A stretch of DNA of 50,558 bases from JAUVKA01 sp964465145 (GTDB lineage Bacteria > Bacteroidota > Bacteroidia > Bacteroidales > UBA12481). The first letter of the stretch is position 1, and every line of letters begins with the position of its first letter. The notes under the pieces were generated by a model. It saw only the letters and a list, made by a program, of their open reading frames with translations, did no database searches and had not been told where the DNA came from. Shown in pieces: positions 27,542-37,600 of this stretch. The stretch is taken from contig CAYXJR010000027.1 in assembly GCA_964465145.1 (NCBI GenBank), forward strand, positions 1 through 50,558, given 5' to 3'. A program made the translations under genes and the position numbers.

Positions 27542-29518
27542 TTAATCAGCCTTGTCAAAAAATATAGCCGAAAAACCTGCATCCTTCGATTGGGTGTATC
27601 GGTCGGAATAAACATTGGTTATCCGAAACTGGATTTTGCCGCTGCACCTATAGGTCAGGTAAATGCCACTTCCGAAATTCGTTACATTTTGTGTGTCAAT
27701 TCGTTTGCGTGTATTGGCATCAATGGCATCAATAACTGTCCATCGGCCGCTCCGTTCCCAGTCGAGGAGGTAAAATGAAATCAGGCGGGTATTTTTATCC
27801 TTAAAATCCAATTCGATTATTTCATGCAATCCGGCATACTTTTGCGAGGCAATCCGCAAATCGCCGGAGGGCTGCTCAAGGGCTTCAATATCCTTACTCA
27901 CCGCTGTCCAGATCCGGTCGGCTCCATTTATGAATTTTACCGAAGCATAATAAGGAATGTTTTCCCCGGCTCCTGCAATCCACCAGCCTTCGCTCCCATA
28001 TTTCCCTTTCCAGCTACCCTGTGTTGTATTATCGATGCGGGCAAATTCAATTTCTCCGGATGGGAGTGCTATAGTTTTGTCATCCGTATCTGTGCCTGCC
28101 GGTATAATACAAACCATTTCATCAGGATTAAGAGATAACTCGACGGCCTGGTTTTTTAAACGGACATTTTTTTGTTTCAGCTGATGGCCTTCAAGCAAGA
28201 TTTCATAAATATCCGCTTTTTGGATATTTTCCCAATTGCTTGGCAGTTGCCATTTCCGGTTTTTATATCCGGTTGCGCTGTAAGCAATAATTTCATCGTG
28301 CGTTTTCCAAAGGGCAGGGATAAAAACGTCATCGCCATCCTGTAAATACGAGTCGCCCGATTTTATGATATATTTTCCGTCATAGGTTGAAGTGATGCCA
28401 TCGGTAAAACGGGCAGTATTTCCATCAAAAGAAACACGGAGCTTTCGGTTCAGGAAGTACCACGGAAGCGTGCGGGTGGCAAACATTTTAGCCACACCGG
28501 CGATATTGACCGGATCTTTGATGATTTTTCCCTCATAATCACCAATTTCCCCGAAGAATTTCGACTGCACTGTTTCTGCTCCGCTGCTCCATGTTTTGGC
28601 ATTGGCTCCTGTTTGAAAGTAGGAAGGAATCTGCATCGGATCGGGCGGTGTGCGTTCGTCCCATTGGTAATGCCAGAGTAACGGGTGGAATAGCACAAAA
28701 TCAATTCCCTCGGGCCGCCGTCTGTCAAATTCCGTGGTAATGTCAACATTATATTTCTGGCGCATCCAGACTGTCATTTCCCGCATGGCCATGCAATCCT
28801 CTTCTTCCGAGATCCGGTAATAGGGGTCAGAAGTATTGTACCAGGCATCCGGATGCAGCGAACCGGTTTCCAGCAATTCTGGAATTAGCTCAATCAGAGG
28901 GTTAATCTGGTCGTTCTGAAAAGTCCCCTGGTGCCAGTTACGGTAATTGCTCGCACGGTACGCCATATGATCGCACCAGATATACCCTTCGTGGTAATCG
29001 CCATTGCCCCACCTGACAATGATGTCGCGGTTTTTAAACACCGGTCCGAGTGGGTTGTCATCCAGATAAACATCCGAAAAATTTACATGCAGCGAAACCA
29101 ATGTGTTGTATTCCGGACCTTGTTTTATCAGCCACCTGAGGCTTTCCAGAGCAGAACTGTCACCTGGGTTTTTAAGGGCATCGTTCACTTTGTCAAAGGA
29201 AGGGTATCCTGTATCATGTCCCCTGTACTGCCAGCCAACCAGGTAAACCATCTTGGGCATTCCGCGTGAAATATTATCGATTTTCCGGATAACATCAAGC
29301 ACCTGAGCTGCGTTTAGCTCAGATGAACTACCGGCCGGACAATAATCCACGCCGATCTTATAGACAAAAATCTGGTCGTACTCGTGCATGTACGGATAAA
29401 GCATATTGCCATATCCACCTTTTGCAACATCGTTTTGTGCTGACAACATAACAGGTATCAGTAATACCAAAACGGATGAAAAGATTCTGGTTCTAACAAA
29501 AATTCTATGATTGCTCAT
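27542..29518 (-). CDS. GH101-like endo-alpha-N-acetylgalactosaminidase-family protein (copy B)
   Basis: 658 residues with a signal peptide (ending VMLSAQ). It aligns with the next gene over its whole length: MVYLVGWQYRGHDTGYPSF, NTLVSLHVNFSDVYLDDNPL, HPDAWYN (Asp224) and ITTEFD (Glu263), then QSKDAGFSAIFFDKAD at the C-terminus. Differences are spread evenly, so the duplication is old and both copies have been kept, with the candidate active-site residues conserved. Most likely both are secreted and act on related linkages of the same glycan. Its ATG overlaps the stop of the truncated transposase by four bases (ATGA), which may affect its expression. Family assignment is less certain than that it is a retained tandem pair. 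Confidence 0.62.
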   Translation of the reverse strand: MSNHRIFVRTRIFSSVLVLLIPVMLSAQNDVAKGGYGNMLYPYMHEYDQIFVYKIGVDYCPAGSSSELNAAQVLDVIRKIDNISRGMPKMVYLVGWQYRGHDTGYPSFDKVNDALKNPGDSSALESLRWLIKQGPEYNTLVSLHVNFSDVYLDDNPLGPVFKNRDIIVRWGNGDYHEGYIWCDHMAYRASNYRNWHQGTFQNDQINPLIELIPELLETGSLHPDAWYNTSDPYYRISEEEDCMAMREMTVWMRQKYNVDITTEFDRRRPEGIDFVLFHPLLWHYQWDERTPPDPMQIPSYFQTGANAKTWSSGAETVQSKFFGEIGDYEGKIIKDPVNIAGVAKMFATRTLPWYFLNRKLRVSFDGNTARFTDGITSTYDGKYIIKSGDSYLQDGDDVFIPALWKTHDEIIAYSATGYKNRKWQLPSNWENIQKADIYEILLEGHQLKQKNVRLKNQAVELSLNPDEMVCIIPAGTDTDDKTIALPSGEIEFARIDNTTQGSWKGKYGSEGWWIAGAGENIPYYASVKFINGADRIWTAVSKDIEALEQPSGDLRIASQKYAGLHEIIELDFKDKNTRLISFYLLDWERSGRWTVIDAIDANTRKRIDTQNVTNFGSGIYLTYRCSGKIQFRITNVYSDRYTQSKDAGFSAIFFDKAD

Positions 29519-30060
29519 GTTGTTCCTTCAGGATTTACATTTATACGTTCCCCTAAAAGTGCTGACAGGATGGCGGCCAGGCGGTCAGCAATATCACCGG
29601 CAGTGGGCCTCAAGTGGCCCACATCTGCCATAAACGAAAGTTTGCAATTAAATAGGATGACGACTTTAAAGGTTTTGAACAAACCTATGATCACATCTTT
29701 CTCTATAAGCTGCTCCCGGAATAACCAAAATGTTTTACTGTCAGGAACCTTGTCACTTTTCTTCAATTCCAAAAACCGTCGAAAGCTTGCCCGGTCAACA
29801 ATTTGATATTCCAACTGATCATCAGAAAGATTATACAGACTCTGAATTATAAGGGCTTTGAACAATATCAATCGGTTGAATGGGGGACGGCCTCCTTTCG
29901 ATAAATCCCCGTCCTCATTCTTAAATGCCTCATTTATAGGCGATTCAAATATTTTCCAGTTAATAAATTTATCCAATTTCTGTAGCGGATCACCAAGCTT
30001 GGTAAGCTTTTCCATTAAAAAATGGTCATCAAACAGACCTAAATCATTTATATTTTTCAT
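29515..30060 (-). pseudogene. IS5-family transposase N-terminal fragment with foreign tail
   Basis: 181 residues. Positions 1-130 are typical of IS5-type transposases: MKNINDLGLFDDHFLMEKLT, then KGGRPPFNRLILFKALIIQS, LEYQIVDRASFRRFLEL and KVPDSKTFWLFREQLIEK. The catalytic DDE domain that should follow is absent. Instead residues from about 131 read FNCKLSFMADVGHLRPTAGD and on to GERINVNPEGTT, which I cannot assign. The product cannot be a working transposase. The stop overlaps the start of the GH101-like gene at 29518, so this reading frame could now serve as a leader for it. Confidence 0.8.
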
Positions 30061-30160
30061 CTCGTGCTTTTCTTGCTAAACCATAAAATATAGTCAATAA
30101 AATCAACTATATGTTATTAATAATCTGACATATATCAACAATGGATTTTTAGAGATGCCC
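29670..30160 (-). mobile_element. Truncated IS5-type insertion sequence, 5' part only
   Basis: It contains the N-terminal 130 or so codons of an IS5-family transposase. At the outer end, the minus strand begins GGGCATCTCTAAAAATCC (30160-30143), a plausible terminal inverted repeat. The matching other end is not present, so the element has been cut. It sits between the GH101-like pair and the GH36-like gene, close to the tail sequence that is duplicated at 24764. Confidence 0.6.
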
Positions 30161-30166
30161 TTAAAA

Positions 30167-32641
30167 CTATTTCATCAGGTAGCCATCGGCCCAGTTGGCC
30201 AGATCGCCGTCTATTCCATCACCCGCATCCTGGACCAGCAGTCTTAATTCATTAACATTGCTGACATCAATATTTACAGATTTTGCAGGTGTTTCCCGTG
30301 TCATGATGCCAGAATCAAAAACCTCCCTGGAGTCGCACAGGATTTTAAAAATCACTGAGCCTTTCGCAGAACTGTCATCAATACCTATATCCACAGTGAA
30401 CTCCCGAAAGTAACTTTTTAGTGGATAAACAAAGTCGCTATTGGCATGGGTGGCAAGTCCGGTCAAATAACGTTTGCCTCCCATAATCATACAGCCAGAA
30501 GGATTTTGGTATTCCAGTCGATGATTCTTTCTATAGAGAAAAAACCTGCGGTCAACAGGACCGGGGCCTTCCAGATATTCCTTTCGGGTTAACATTTCAG
30601 TTAAATTAATTCTATCTGGAAGAAGGCCTTTAAGAGTAAAGTCAAGTCCTTTCTTTACTTCATTTGGTATTCCGTTCCATCCGATAGTATTAATCTCAAC
30701 TCTATGATTCTCTAAATCATCAATATCCAGAACAACCTTATTATTTGGTGTGAAACCCTTCAATTGGCCATCCAGATAAATCTGGTGGCCGGCCGCCGGC
30801 GGTGGTTGGTACCAGCTAAACAACACTTGTTCGGGATTGATTGCCGTGCCAGACGGAATATTTTCCTGAGCACATATTGAAAATGAGCTGGAAGTAGATT
30901 CCCTGAATTCGCATGACCAGTATAAATCCTCAGTCATATCGGGGTACAGGACCAATTCAGTCCAATTACCATGGTTAATAATTTTATGATTCTGCTTGCA
31001 TTTTACTTCTTTGAGTTCATATTTCAGTCCTGGAGGAAATGCAAAAAATAAGGTATAGGGATCCCCTTTTATCACATGGCTGACTCCTTTTATAAAATTC
31101 CCCTGATATTCCAGGGATTTTAGATCGATATAACCCTGCGTTATATGCCGGCTCGAAGATATCAATTGGGGTCCGTAATTTACTTCCCTGATTCCCAAGA
31201 GCTTTACCGACTCGGGTTGTACTTTGACTGAGTATCCACCTCTCCATGCACCTAGGTATTGGCCTTCCCAAAAATCAAATACATGGTGCAGGCTTCCTGA
31301 ATCATATCCGAGGCTTTCCCAGCTAATCAATTTTGAGTAATCATCACTGTTGATGAAGTTGAATACACCAAGGACATCGTAATCCTGGCCTAAATGTGAA
31401 ATTTTCAGGTCCCAAATATTTTTCAGCTTTGTCTGCGGGTATAATTCAACTGGTTGCACAGGAGTTGCCGGCAGGGTTTTTTTTAGGATATTTACCCTGT
31501 TCTCCGACAGGTCATACATACGGTCGCTGAGAAAAAATCCTTGTCCTGACATTGCCTGAAGAGTTGCCCACAATTGTGCCTGATTGCCGGGAATAGGCTC
31601 CCTCACCAATAATACGTCAGGATCGGAATGCCAGACAATGTTATTTAAATATAAATATTTCATGGTGGCCCTCAAGGCCACCTCATACCAGTTTCCATTG
31701 TATCCGGTATCACCGCCGGTTCTTGCTCCGTCATAAATACCTATACCTTCTTCGGGGGTTCCCCAGCTTCCTAATAGATATCTCCCTGGTCCGATGGTAT
31801 TTTTAATGGTAGAAAGGGTATTTCTATAAAGACTAATAGGATCTCCCGGGTTTCTCATCCACTCCTGTTGTTTTTCATATTCCTCCAGGATGCTTGGCTG
31901 CCCGTCGATCTTATAATACTCGAAACCCCAGTCATCCAGGGATGTAAAAAGATCCCGGAGGTAATTATGGGCTTCACTTGAAGAAGGATCAAGGAGGTAC
32001 CTCCCCCAGAATCCACTAATATCATATCCGACTGAATCGTTTTTGATAAAGGTTTCAGGCCATTTTTTCAGCAGTGAAGGATCGGTTTGGCCCTGGGGTG
32101 ACAACCATAATCCGGGAATAAAACCATAGCTTTTTATCTGCCCGGCAAGGTTTTTCATCCCATCGGGAAATTTACTGTTTGAGTGGGCCCAATCATTAGC
32201 TTTATATTCGGTGTTCTCACCAATTTCCTTCGTCCAACCATCATCAATCTGAATATAGTCAACCCCATAATCCTTCAGGTTTTCAGCCAACCATTTCACA
32301 TTCTTAAGAACTTCTTCGGCAGTAATCTCCTTGAAATAAAAGTACCATGAACACCACCCTGTTGGAGCATGGTCCCAACTTTCAGGATTCATGGGTTTGT
32401 AATACTCAAAACCAAGTGTATCACGATAATAATTTGATATGACACTGCCATTATTCAGAATGATTTTGTCGTAATTGGGGAAAAAATACCCCTGCTTTAC
32501 AGGGTAGTCCACCCTTCCCAAATTGAGGAATAAAATATCGCCAGTGTTGTGAAAGATGCAGGGTATAGAATCCTTTTCTGATGCTCCTGCCCTAGAAGAA
32601 CAAAAGTTAAGAAGAAGTATTAAACAGATTATATTTTTCAT
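30167..32641 (-). CDS. Clan-D alpha-galactosidase homologue (GH36/GH27-like) with C-terminal NPCBM-like domain
   Basis: 824 residues with an N-terminal signal (ending SRAGA). The TIM-barrel part shows PTGWCSWYFYFKEIT, VDYIQIDDGW, IPGLWLSPQG and EYYKIDGQ, in which Asp246 of the KxD motif is the expected nucleophile; Asp311 in ARTGGDTGY is a candidate acid/base. The GH36-type N-terminal beta domain is short or missing. The last 145 residues or so (YLTGLATHANSDFVYPLKSY to NWADGYLMK) look like an NPCBM carbohydrate-binding domain. It should remove terminal alpha-galactosyl or related residues in the periplasm. It lies downstream of SusC/SusD on the same strand. Its final 195 bases are duplicated at 24764-24957. 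Confidence 0.85.
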   Translation of the reverse strand: MKNIICLILLLNFCSSRAGASEKDSIPCIFHNTGDILFLNLGRVDYPVKQGYFFPNYDKIILNNGSVISNYYRDTLGFEYYKPMNPESWDHAPTGWCSWYFYFKEITAEEVLKNVKWLAENLKDYGVDYIQIDDGWTKEIGENTEYKANDWAHSNSKFPDGMKNLAGQIKSYGFIPGLWLSPQGQTDPSLLKKWPETFIKNDSVGYDISGFWGRYLLDPSSSEAHNYLRDLFTSLDDWGFEYYKIDGQPSILEEYEKQQEWMRNPGDPISLYRNTLSTIKNTIGPGRYLLGSWGTPEEGIGIYDGARTGGDTGYNGNWYEVALRATMKYLYLNNIVWHSDPDVLLVREPIPGNQAQLWATLQAMSGQGFFLSDRMYDLSENRVNILKKTLPATPVQPVELYPQTKLKNIWDLKISHLGQDYDVLGVFNFINSDDYSKLISWESLGYDSGSLHHVFDFWEGQYLGAWRGGYSVKVQPESVKLLGIREVNYGPQLISSSRHITQGYIDLKSLEYQGNFIKGVSHVIKGDPYTLFFAFPPGLKYELKEVKCKQNHKIINHGNWTELVLYPDMTEDLYWSCEFRESTSSSFSICAQENIPSGTAINPEQVLFSWYQPPPAAGHQIYLDGQLKGFTPNNKVVLDIDDLENHRVEINTIGWNGIPNEVKKGLDFTLKGLLPDRINLTEMLTRKEYLEGPGPVDRRFFLYRKNHRLEYQNPSGCMIMGGKRYLTGLATHANSDFVYPLKSYFREFTVDIGIDDSSAKGSVIFKILCDSREVFDSGIMTRETPAKSVNIDVSNVNELRLLVQDAGDGIDGDLANWADGYLMK

Positions 32642-32765
32642 CTTTTGAGATCGTAAAAACTCTTTATCATACAGGTACTAAGAATGGTGGTCATCTTAAA
32701 AAAGACAACTCAAAAGAGAAAATAAATGGAAAATATTTAATTAACTATTCTTGAAATAAAGTAAA

Positions 32766-32861
32766 AAAAGGGTGCCTATTGGTATTTCCTAAACTGTTCT
32801 TGCATGAAAAAAAAGTTACTGGTTTTTGCAATTTTTATAAAATTTCCAATGACACCCTTTT
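32766..32861 (-). terminator. Terminator-like long hairpin downstream of SusD
   Basis: On the minus strand AAAAGGGTGtcATTGG (32861-32846) is followed 63 bases later by CCAATaggCACCCTTTT (32782-32766), which pairs with it except for a small internal bulge. The second arm runs into a row of Ts. The position, 30 bases after the SusD stop and before the GH36-like gene, suits an attenuating terminator that makes SusCD more abundant than the enzymes. The loop is unusually long; a small mobile repeat is an alternative. Confidence 0.45.
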
Positions 32862-32891
32862 ACATCTATGAAAAAAATCAAACCTAAACAA

Positions 32892-34661
32892 TTAATATCC
32901 TGAATTCTGGTCCAGAGCCGCCCTGTCCAGTTCGTATTGAGGAATTGGCAGCAGATAGTATTTTGCAGGCCAGGTGCGTTGTTGAAATTCAAAAACATTG
33001 TACACTTTAGTGTCAGAGTTTTTATCCTTTACAATTCGTACTCCCTTTATTGGTCCGTTAAACTCCCTTTCAGCAATTAACCAACGTCTTGCATCGTAAA
33101 ACCGATGTGTTTCGAAGCACAATTCTATCTGGCGTTCATGTTGGATTTTCTCGCGTAATGCTTGTCCGGATGCCGATACAGGAGGCATCGAAACGCGATC
33201 CCTTACTTTGTTCAGATAGGTCAATGCTGTTCCCTCATCACCAGCCTCAAAAGATGCTTCAGCATAGTTAAGCAGAATTTCAGCATACCTGAAAATAATC
33301 CATGAGGTACTTCTTGGATATTGACTTGTCGAAGTATTATAATTGGGATCCATCGATTTACGATAAATATATCCCATTTCCGGACAATCCCCTTTTGTAA
33401 TGGGGTTGCCAATACTGTTTCTTCCAAAATTAGTGATATCAATAACAAAGCCCGGATCCAGCGGATTAAGATTAAAATTATTCGATACTTCGGTAACCCA
33501 GAACTGAACTGTTGTATCGGCTATCCATTTACTTCCATCGAAGGTAACGCTGGCATAAAAACGAGGATCCCTTTTCTTCAGGGGATTACCATTTCCATCT
33601 ACCTGGCCGTTAGCTCCAATACCATAGGGATCGAGTGCATCTTCTTGTTTGTTCCAATCAAATGCAGTTCCATCATCCCATTCAAAGGCATCAACCATTT
33701 TCTGACTTACCATGGTAGATGACCAGCCACCAGCGATACCACTGCCATCAATTCCTCCACCCAAACCTTCGGCAAGTTCAAAATATTCAAAGTATCCGTC
33801 CATATTTATCGCATCGTTTCCACGGCTTATGATTATTTCGTTGTTAGAATTGGTAAGAAACACCTGCTTAAAATCACTTTCCAGGCTGTACACGCTAAGA
33901 TCAATTACTGCCTTGGCAGCGGCAGCTGCAGCCTCCCACTTTGAAACATCGTTGCTTTTATTAAACAAAGGAGATGCGGCATACAATAATGCTCTTGATT
34001 TAATTGCCAGTGCAGCTCCTTTTGTTAAACGGCCCCAGTCTCCGGCATCAGGATAACTCTCGTCTAAAAAGCCCACAGCCATATCAAGGTCTGAAACTAC
34101 CTGAGCAATCGTTTCATCGAAAGTGCTTCTTGTCTTAGTAAAATCATCTGTAAGCTCAAAAGGTTCAGTGACCAGTACCACCCCGCCATACCTGGCTGCA
34201 AGGTCAAGGTAGCTCCAGGCTCTCAAAGCATAAATCTCACCAGTCATCCTGCTCTTATTGGCAATATCTATTTCAGAAACTGCAGGGACTTTGTCAATGT
34301 TCTGAAGGAAGACGTTACAACCTTTGATAAATCCATAATGATATTGCCAAACGTCTATTCCAGTTGGGATAGAAGGTCCCATTGAACCACCCCAAAAATC
34401 ATGAATACCGTGATAGCCGTATTTATGAGTGGCTTCATCCGTAAAGACACTCAGCTGGTGGGCTCTTACCCATTCGTACCAGCCTAATTTGGGCAATACT
34501 TTGTATTGGTTGTTTACATAGGCTTCCGTAAGATTGATATCTTCCCATACTGATGCTTCTGAGAATTTATCCAATGGCATCTTATTCATCAGATCATTTT
34601 CACAGGAGAATATGGAAGCAGCAGCTAACGAAACCATTAGATATTTATATATTTTTTTCAT
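32892..34661 (-). CDS. SusD/RagB-family outer membrane lipoprotein
   Basis: 589 residues. Lipobox SIFSC with Cys20 and the usual start after it (ENDLMNKMPLDKFSEASVW). The mature protein has the N-terminal SusD helices (TPR-like) and the C-terminal RagB signature SWIIFRYAEILLNYAEASFE near residue 460 and LNKVRDRVSMPPV, ending with the typical ELDRAALDQNSGY. It sits on the cell surface as a lid on the SusC partner, catching oligosaccharides. The gene follows its SusC partner by 30 bases and is the second gene of the PUL core next to the hybrid two-component gene. Confidence 0.95.
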   Translation of the reverse strand: MKKIYKYLMVSLAAASIFSCENDLMNKMPLDKFSEASVWEDINLTEAYVNNQYKVLPKLGWYEWVRAHQLSVFTDEATHKYGYHGIHDFWGGSMGPSIPTGIDVWQYHYGFIKGCNVFLQNIDKVPAVSEIDIANKSRMTGEIYALRAWSYLDLAARYGGVVLVTEPFELTDDFTKTRSTFDETIAQVVSDLDMAVGFLDESYPDAGDWGRLTKGAALAIKSRALLYAASPLFNKSNDVSKWEAAAAAAKAVIDLSVYSLESDFKQVFLTNSNNEIIISRGNDAINMDGYFEYFELAEGLGGGIDGSGIAGGWSSTMVSQKMVDAFEWDDGTAFDWNKQEDALDPYGIGANGQVDGNGNPLKKRDPRFYASVTFDGSKWIADTTVQFWVTEVSNNFNLNPLDPGFVIDITNFGRNSIGNPITKGDCPEMGYIYRKSMDPNYNTSTSQYPRSTSWIIFRYAEILLNYAEASFEAGDEGTALTYLNKVRDRVSMPPVSASGQALREKIQHERQIELCFETHRFYDARRWLIAEREFNGPIKGVRIVKDKNSDTKVYNVFEFQQRTWPAKYYLLPIPQYELDRAALDQNSGY

Positions 34662-34691
34662 CTCTATGTTTTTTTTTCGTTATTGAAGTTT

Positions 34692-37600
34692 TTAGAAGGA
34701 TAATTTCACACCAAGGTTAAATACTCGTGTGGCTGGATAATAGACTCCAAGATTATTGACCACTTCAGGATCATAATTTTTGATCTTGTCAAACAATAAG
34801 AGGTTAAATCCACTTACATATATTCTTGCCCTCTCAATAAAGATATTGTCTAATAATGGCTTTGGAACATTGTAAGAAAGTTCCAGGTTCCTTAGTCGCA
34901 GAAATGATGCATCGAACAACCAGAAGTCAGATTCGAGGGTATTATATGTTTCTGTTCTGTGATAAAATGCCCGTGGCAATTCAGCATCAGGATTATCAGG
35001 AGTCCATCTTCCCTCATACATCCAGAGAGGAACATTTATATCACCATTCCTCATAGCTGGATTAATATAAGTTTTGGCACCTGCTTGTCCTTGCCACATC
35101 ATGCTTAATGAGAAATTCTTATACTGTAAGTCAATATTCAGGCCAAATAAGGTTCTCGGCATGGGTGAATCATAAACCCTGACCATGTCTAAATTATCAA
35201 TAGCTCCATCTTCATTAACATCCACATATTTTATATCACCAAGCTGAGCTCCTCCACGTTTTGCCTCAGTGGCATCAAATTCTTCCTGTGTATTAAAGAT
35301 ACCGTCCGTCTGGTACAACAACCAGGAATCGATTGGATGACCTTCGCGCTTCTGATAATCAGGAACATTGGGTGACTCATCCATAAAAACTATTTCATTC
35401 TTCAGGTAAGTGAAGTTCCCGCTTAACTTATAGGAAATGTCACCAATCCTTTTCCTGTGCCATACCATAATCTCAATACCCTGATTCGTAGCTTCACCTA
35501 TATTCTCATCCGGGAGGGTCATCCCGGCATAGTAAGGAACAGAAGCATTTCTTGGAGAAAGTATATTGCTCCTATTTGAGCGAAATAACTCAAGTTCAAA
35601 ACCTACAAGGCTGTTCAAGAATGAACCTTCAAGACCGAGGTTGGAAGTATTTGCAACTTCCCACTGGATAAATGGATTAGGTGTTCCTGAAAAGTATAAT
35701 GTAGATATGACGGCTGGATTTGTTCCAAATACCATACTTCCCCAGGTATCCTGTAATGAAGCAGTTGCCAGGTATTGATATGCCATGACATTGTCACTAC
35801 CCATTTGTCCCCATGATGCCCGCAGCTTCAGGTTATCTATGCCGCTGATATTGTCTTTTATAAAGGATTCCTCAGAAATTCTCCATCCTGCAGAAACTCC
35901 CGGGAACCAACCGACACGGTTATCCTGAGGAAATTTCAAGGATTCGTCGCGACGCATGGTGAAATCTAGCATATACTTTTCCTTATAGTTATAGGCAAAT
36001 CTTCCAAAAACATTCCTGTATGCAAACTCCGACCCCGATCCGTCATTAACCTGAGTATTGGGGTCACCGGCAAACATAAATGGAATATTAGCTGAGAGGA
36101 AGGAACTTCTGGTTGCACTTAACCATTCAGTATCGAAGGAATATTGTTCATACGCGACAAATGTATTGATGGTATGGTCGCCAAAAGAAGTATTGTATCC
36201 CAGTTTACCATTTAATGTATACTTATGTGAATTGAAATAATAATCATATAAGCCCCGGCTCATCACAGGATTTACATTTAAATTGACGTAATCACCCGTG
36301 GAATTGTCGTAAGCATATACATCGTAGCTCTTTGAAAACTCCTTTGTTCTGGTGTTCAGGAAATCATAGGCTCCGGTTCCTTCCAGAAATAAACCATCAA
36401 GGATAAATGGCAGATCCCATCTGGCTGTCATTTGAGAATTCAGGGTATAATTACCTTGATTCCGGTGCCCTCCCGCCCCTTTAATTCTTTCTACCGTATT
36501 ATTTTCATAAATGGCAGCAGGTAATCCATTTTCATAAAAAATAGGTTTTGTAGGGTCATTAAAATAGGATTCAAACCATCCAACATCTATATTTCCACCA
36601 GCCTGGGTAAAACCAGACCCAACAGCTCTGTTCAGGTCGTCTCTCCTGCCTGACAGATTGAATGCAAGGGAGAAATTGTCAGATACCTTTGCATCAATAT
36701 TGGAAAGGATACCGAAACTGTTGAAATTATCAATCCCGTCTTTAAAAAAGGAATCCTGGAAACGATAATTACCTGACACATAGTACTTCACAGCCTCATT
36801 ACCTCCACTCAGTGCAAGAGAGTGCTTCGTTTCAGGCGCTGCATTCTGAATAATATAGTCACTCAGATCATAGTTTGGGAACAGGTTTGGGTTTGAGCCT
36901 AAACGATAATTTTCAATCTCCTGATCGGTAAAAATATAACCGTTTCGTTTAGCCTCAGTATAATATTGTGCATATTGGAATGACCTTGCCATCTCAGGGA
37001 CGCGAACCGGTTGAGTGATACCAAAATCCCCTGTGTATTCTATGGTTGGTTTTCCCATTGAACCCCTTTTCGTATTTACCAGGATTACCCCGTTTGCAGC
37101 TCTCGAACCGTATATAGCAGCTGAGGCATCTTTCAGAACTGAAATGCTTTCAATATCATTGGGATCTAATCTTTCAAATCCATCACGATTGGCGATCCCG
37201 TCAATAATGATAAGAGGTGACCCGGAGCGCCACGAACCTTTACCACGAATATTAATATCCATAGTTTCTGCACCTGGGGCCGAACTGCGGGTATTAACAA
37301 TAACCCCGGTCATCTGGCCGGTCAGAGCTTTTACGATATTTGTTGTTGCGGCTTTCTGAAGTTCCGCACCACTTGTGGTTGCAATAGCCCCGGTAACAGT
37401 GGCTTTTCTCTTTGTTCCATAACCAATTACAACAACCTGATCAAGTTGTTCAATAGTTGGAACAAGCTGGACATTGATCACTTGTTTGTTTAAAACGGCA
37501 ACCTCCTGGGTCACATAGCCTACAAATGAAAAAGCAAGTACAGCATTCTCATCAGAAACCTCAATCGAATACTTACCGTTTCCGTCGGTGATAGTCCCTG

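Noticed and set aside
29670..30160. A complete, mobile IS5 element
   Set aside because: The catalytic domain and the second terminal repeat are missing.
32816..32998. Small minus-strand frame at the SusD 3' end
   Set aside because: It overlaps the SusD C-terminus in another frame and shows no protein-like motif.
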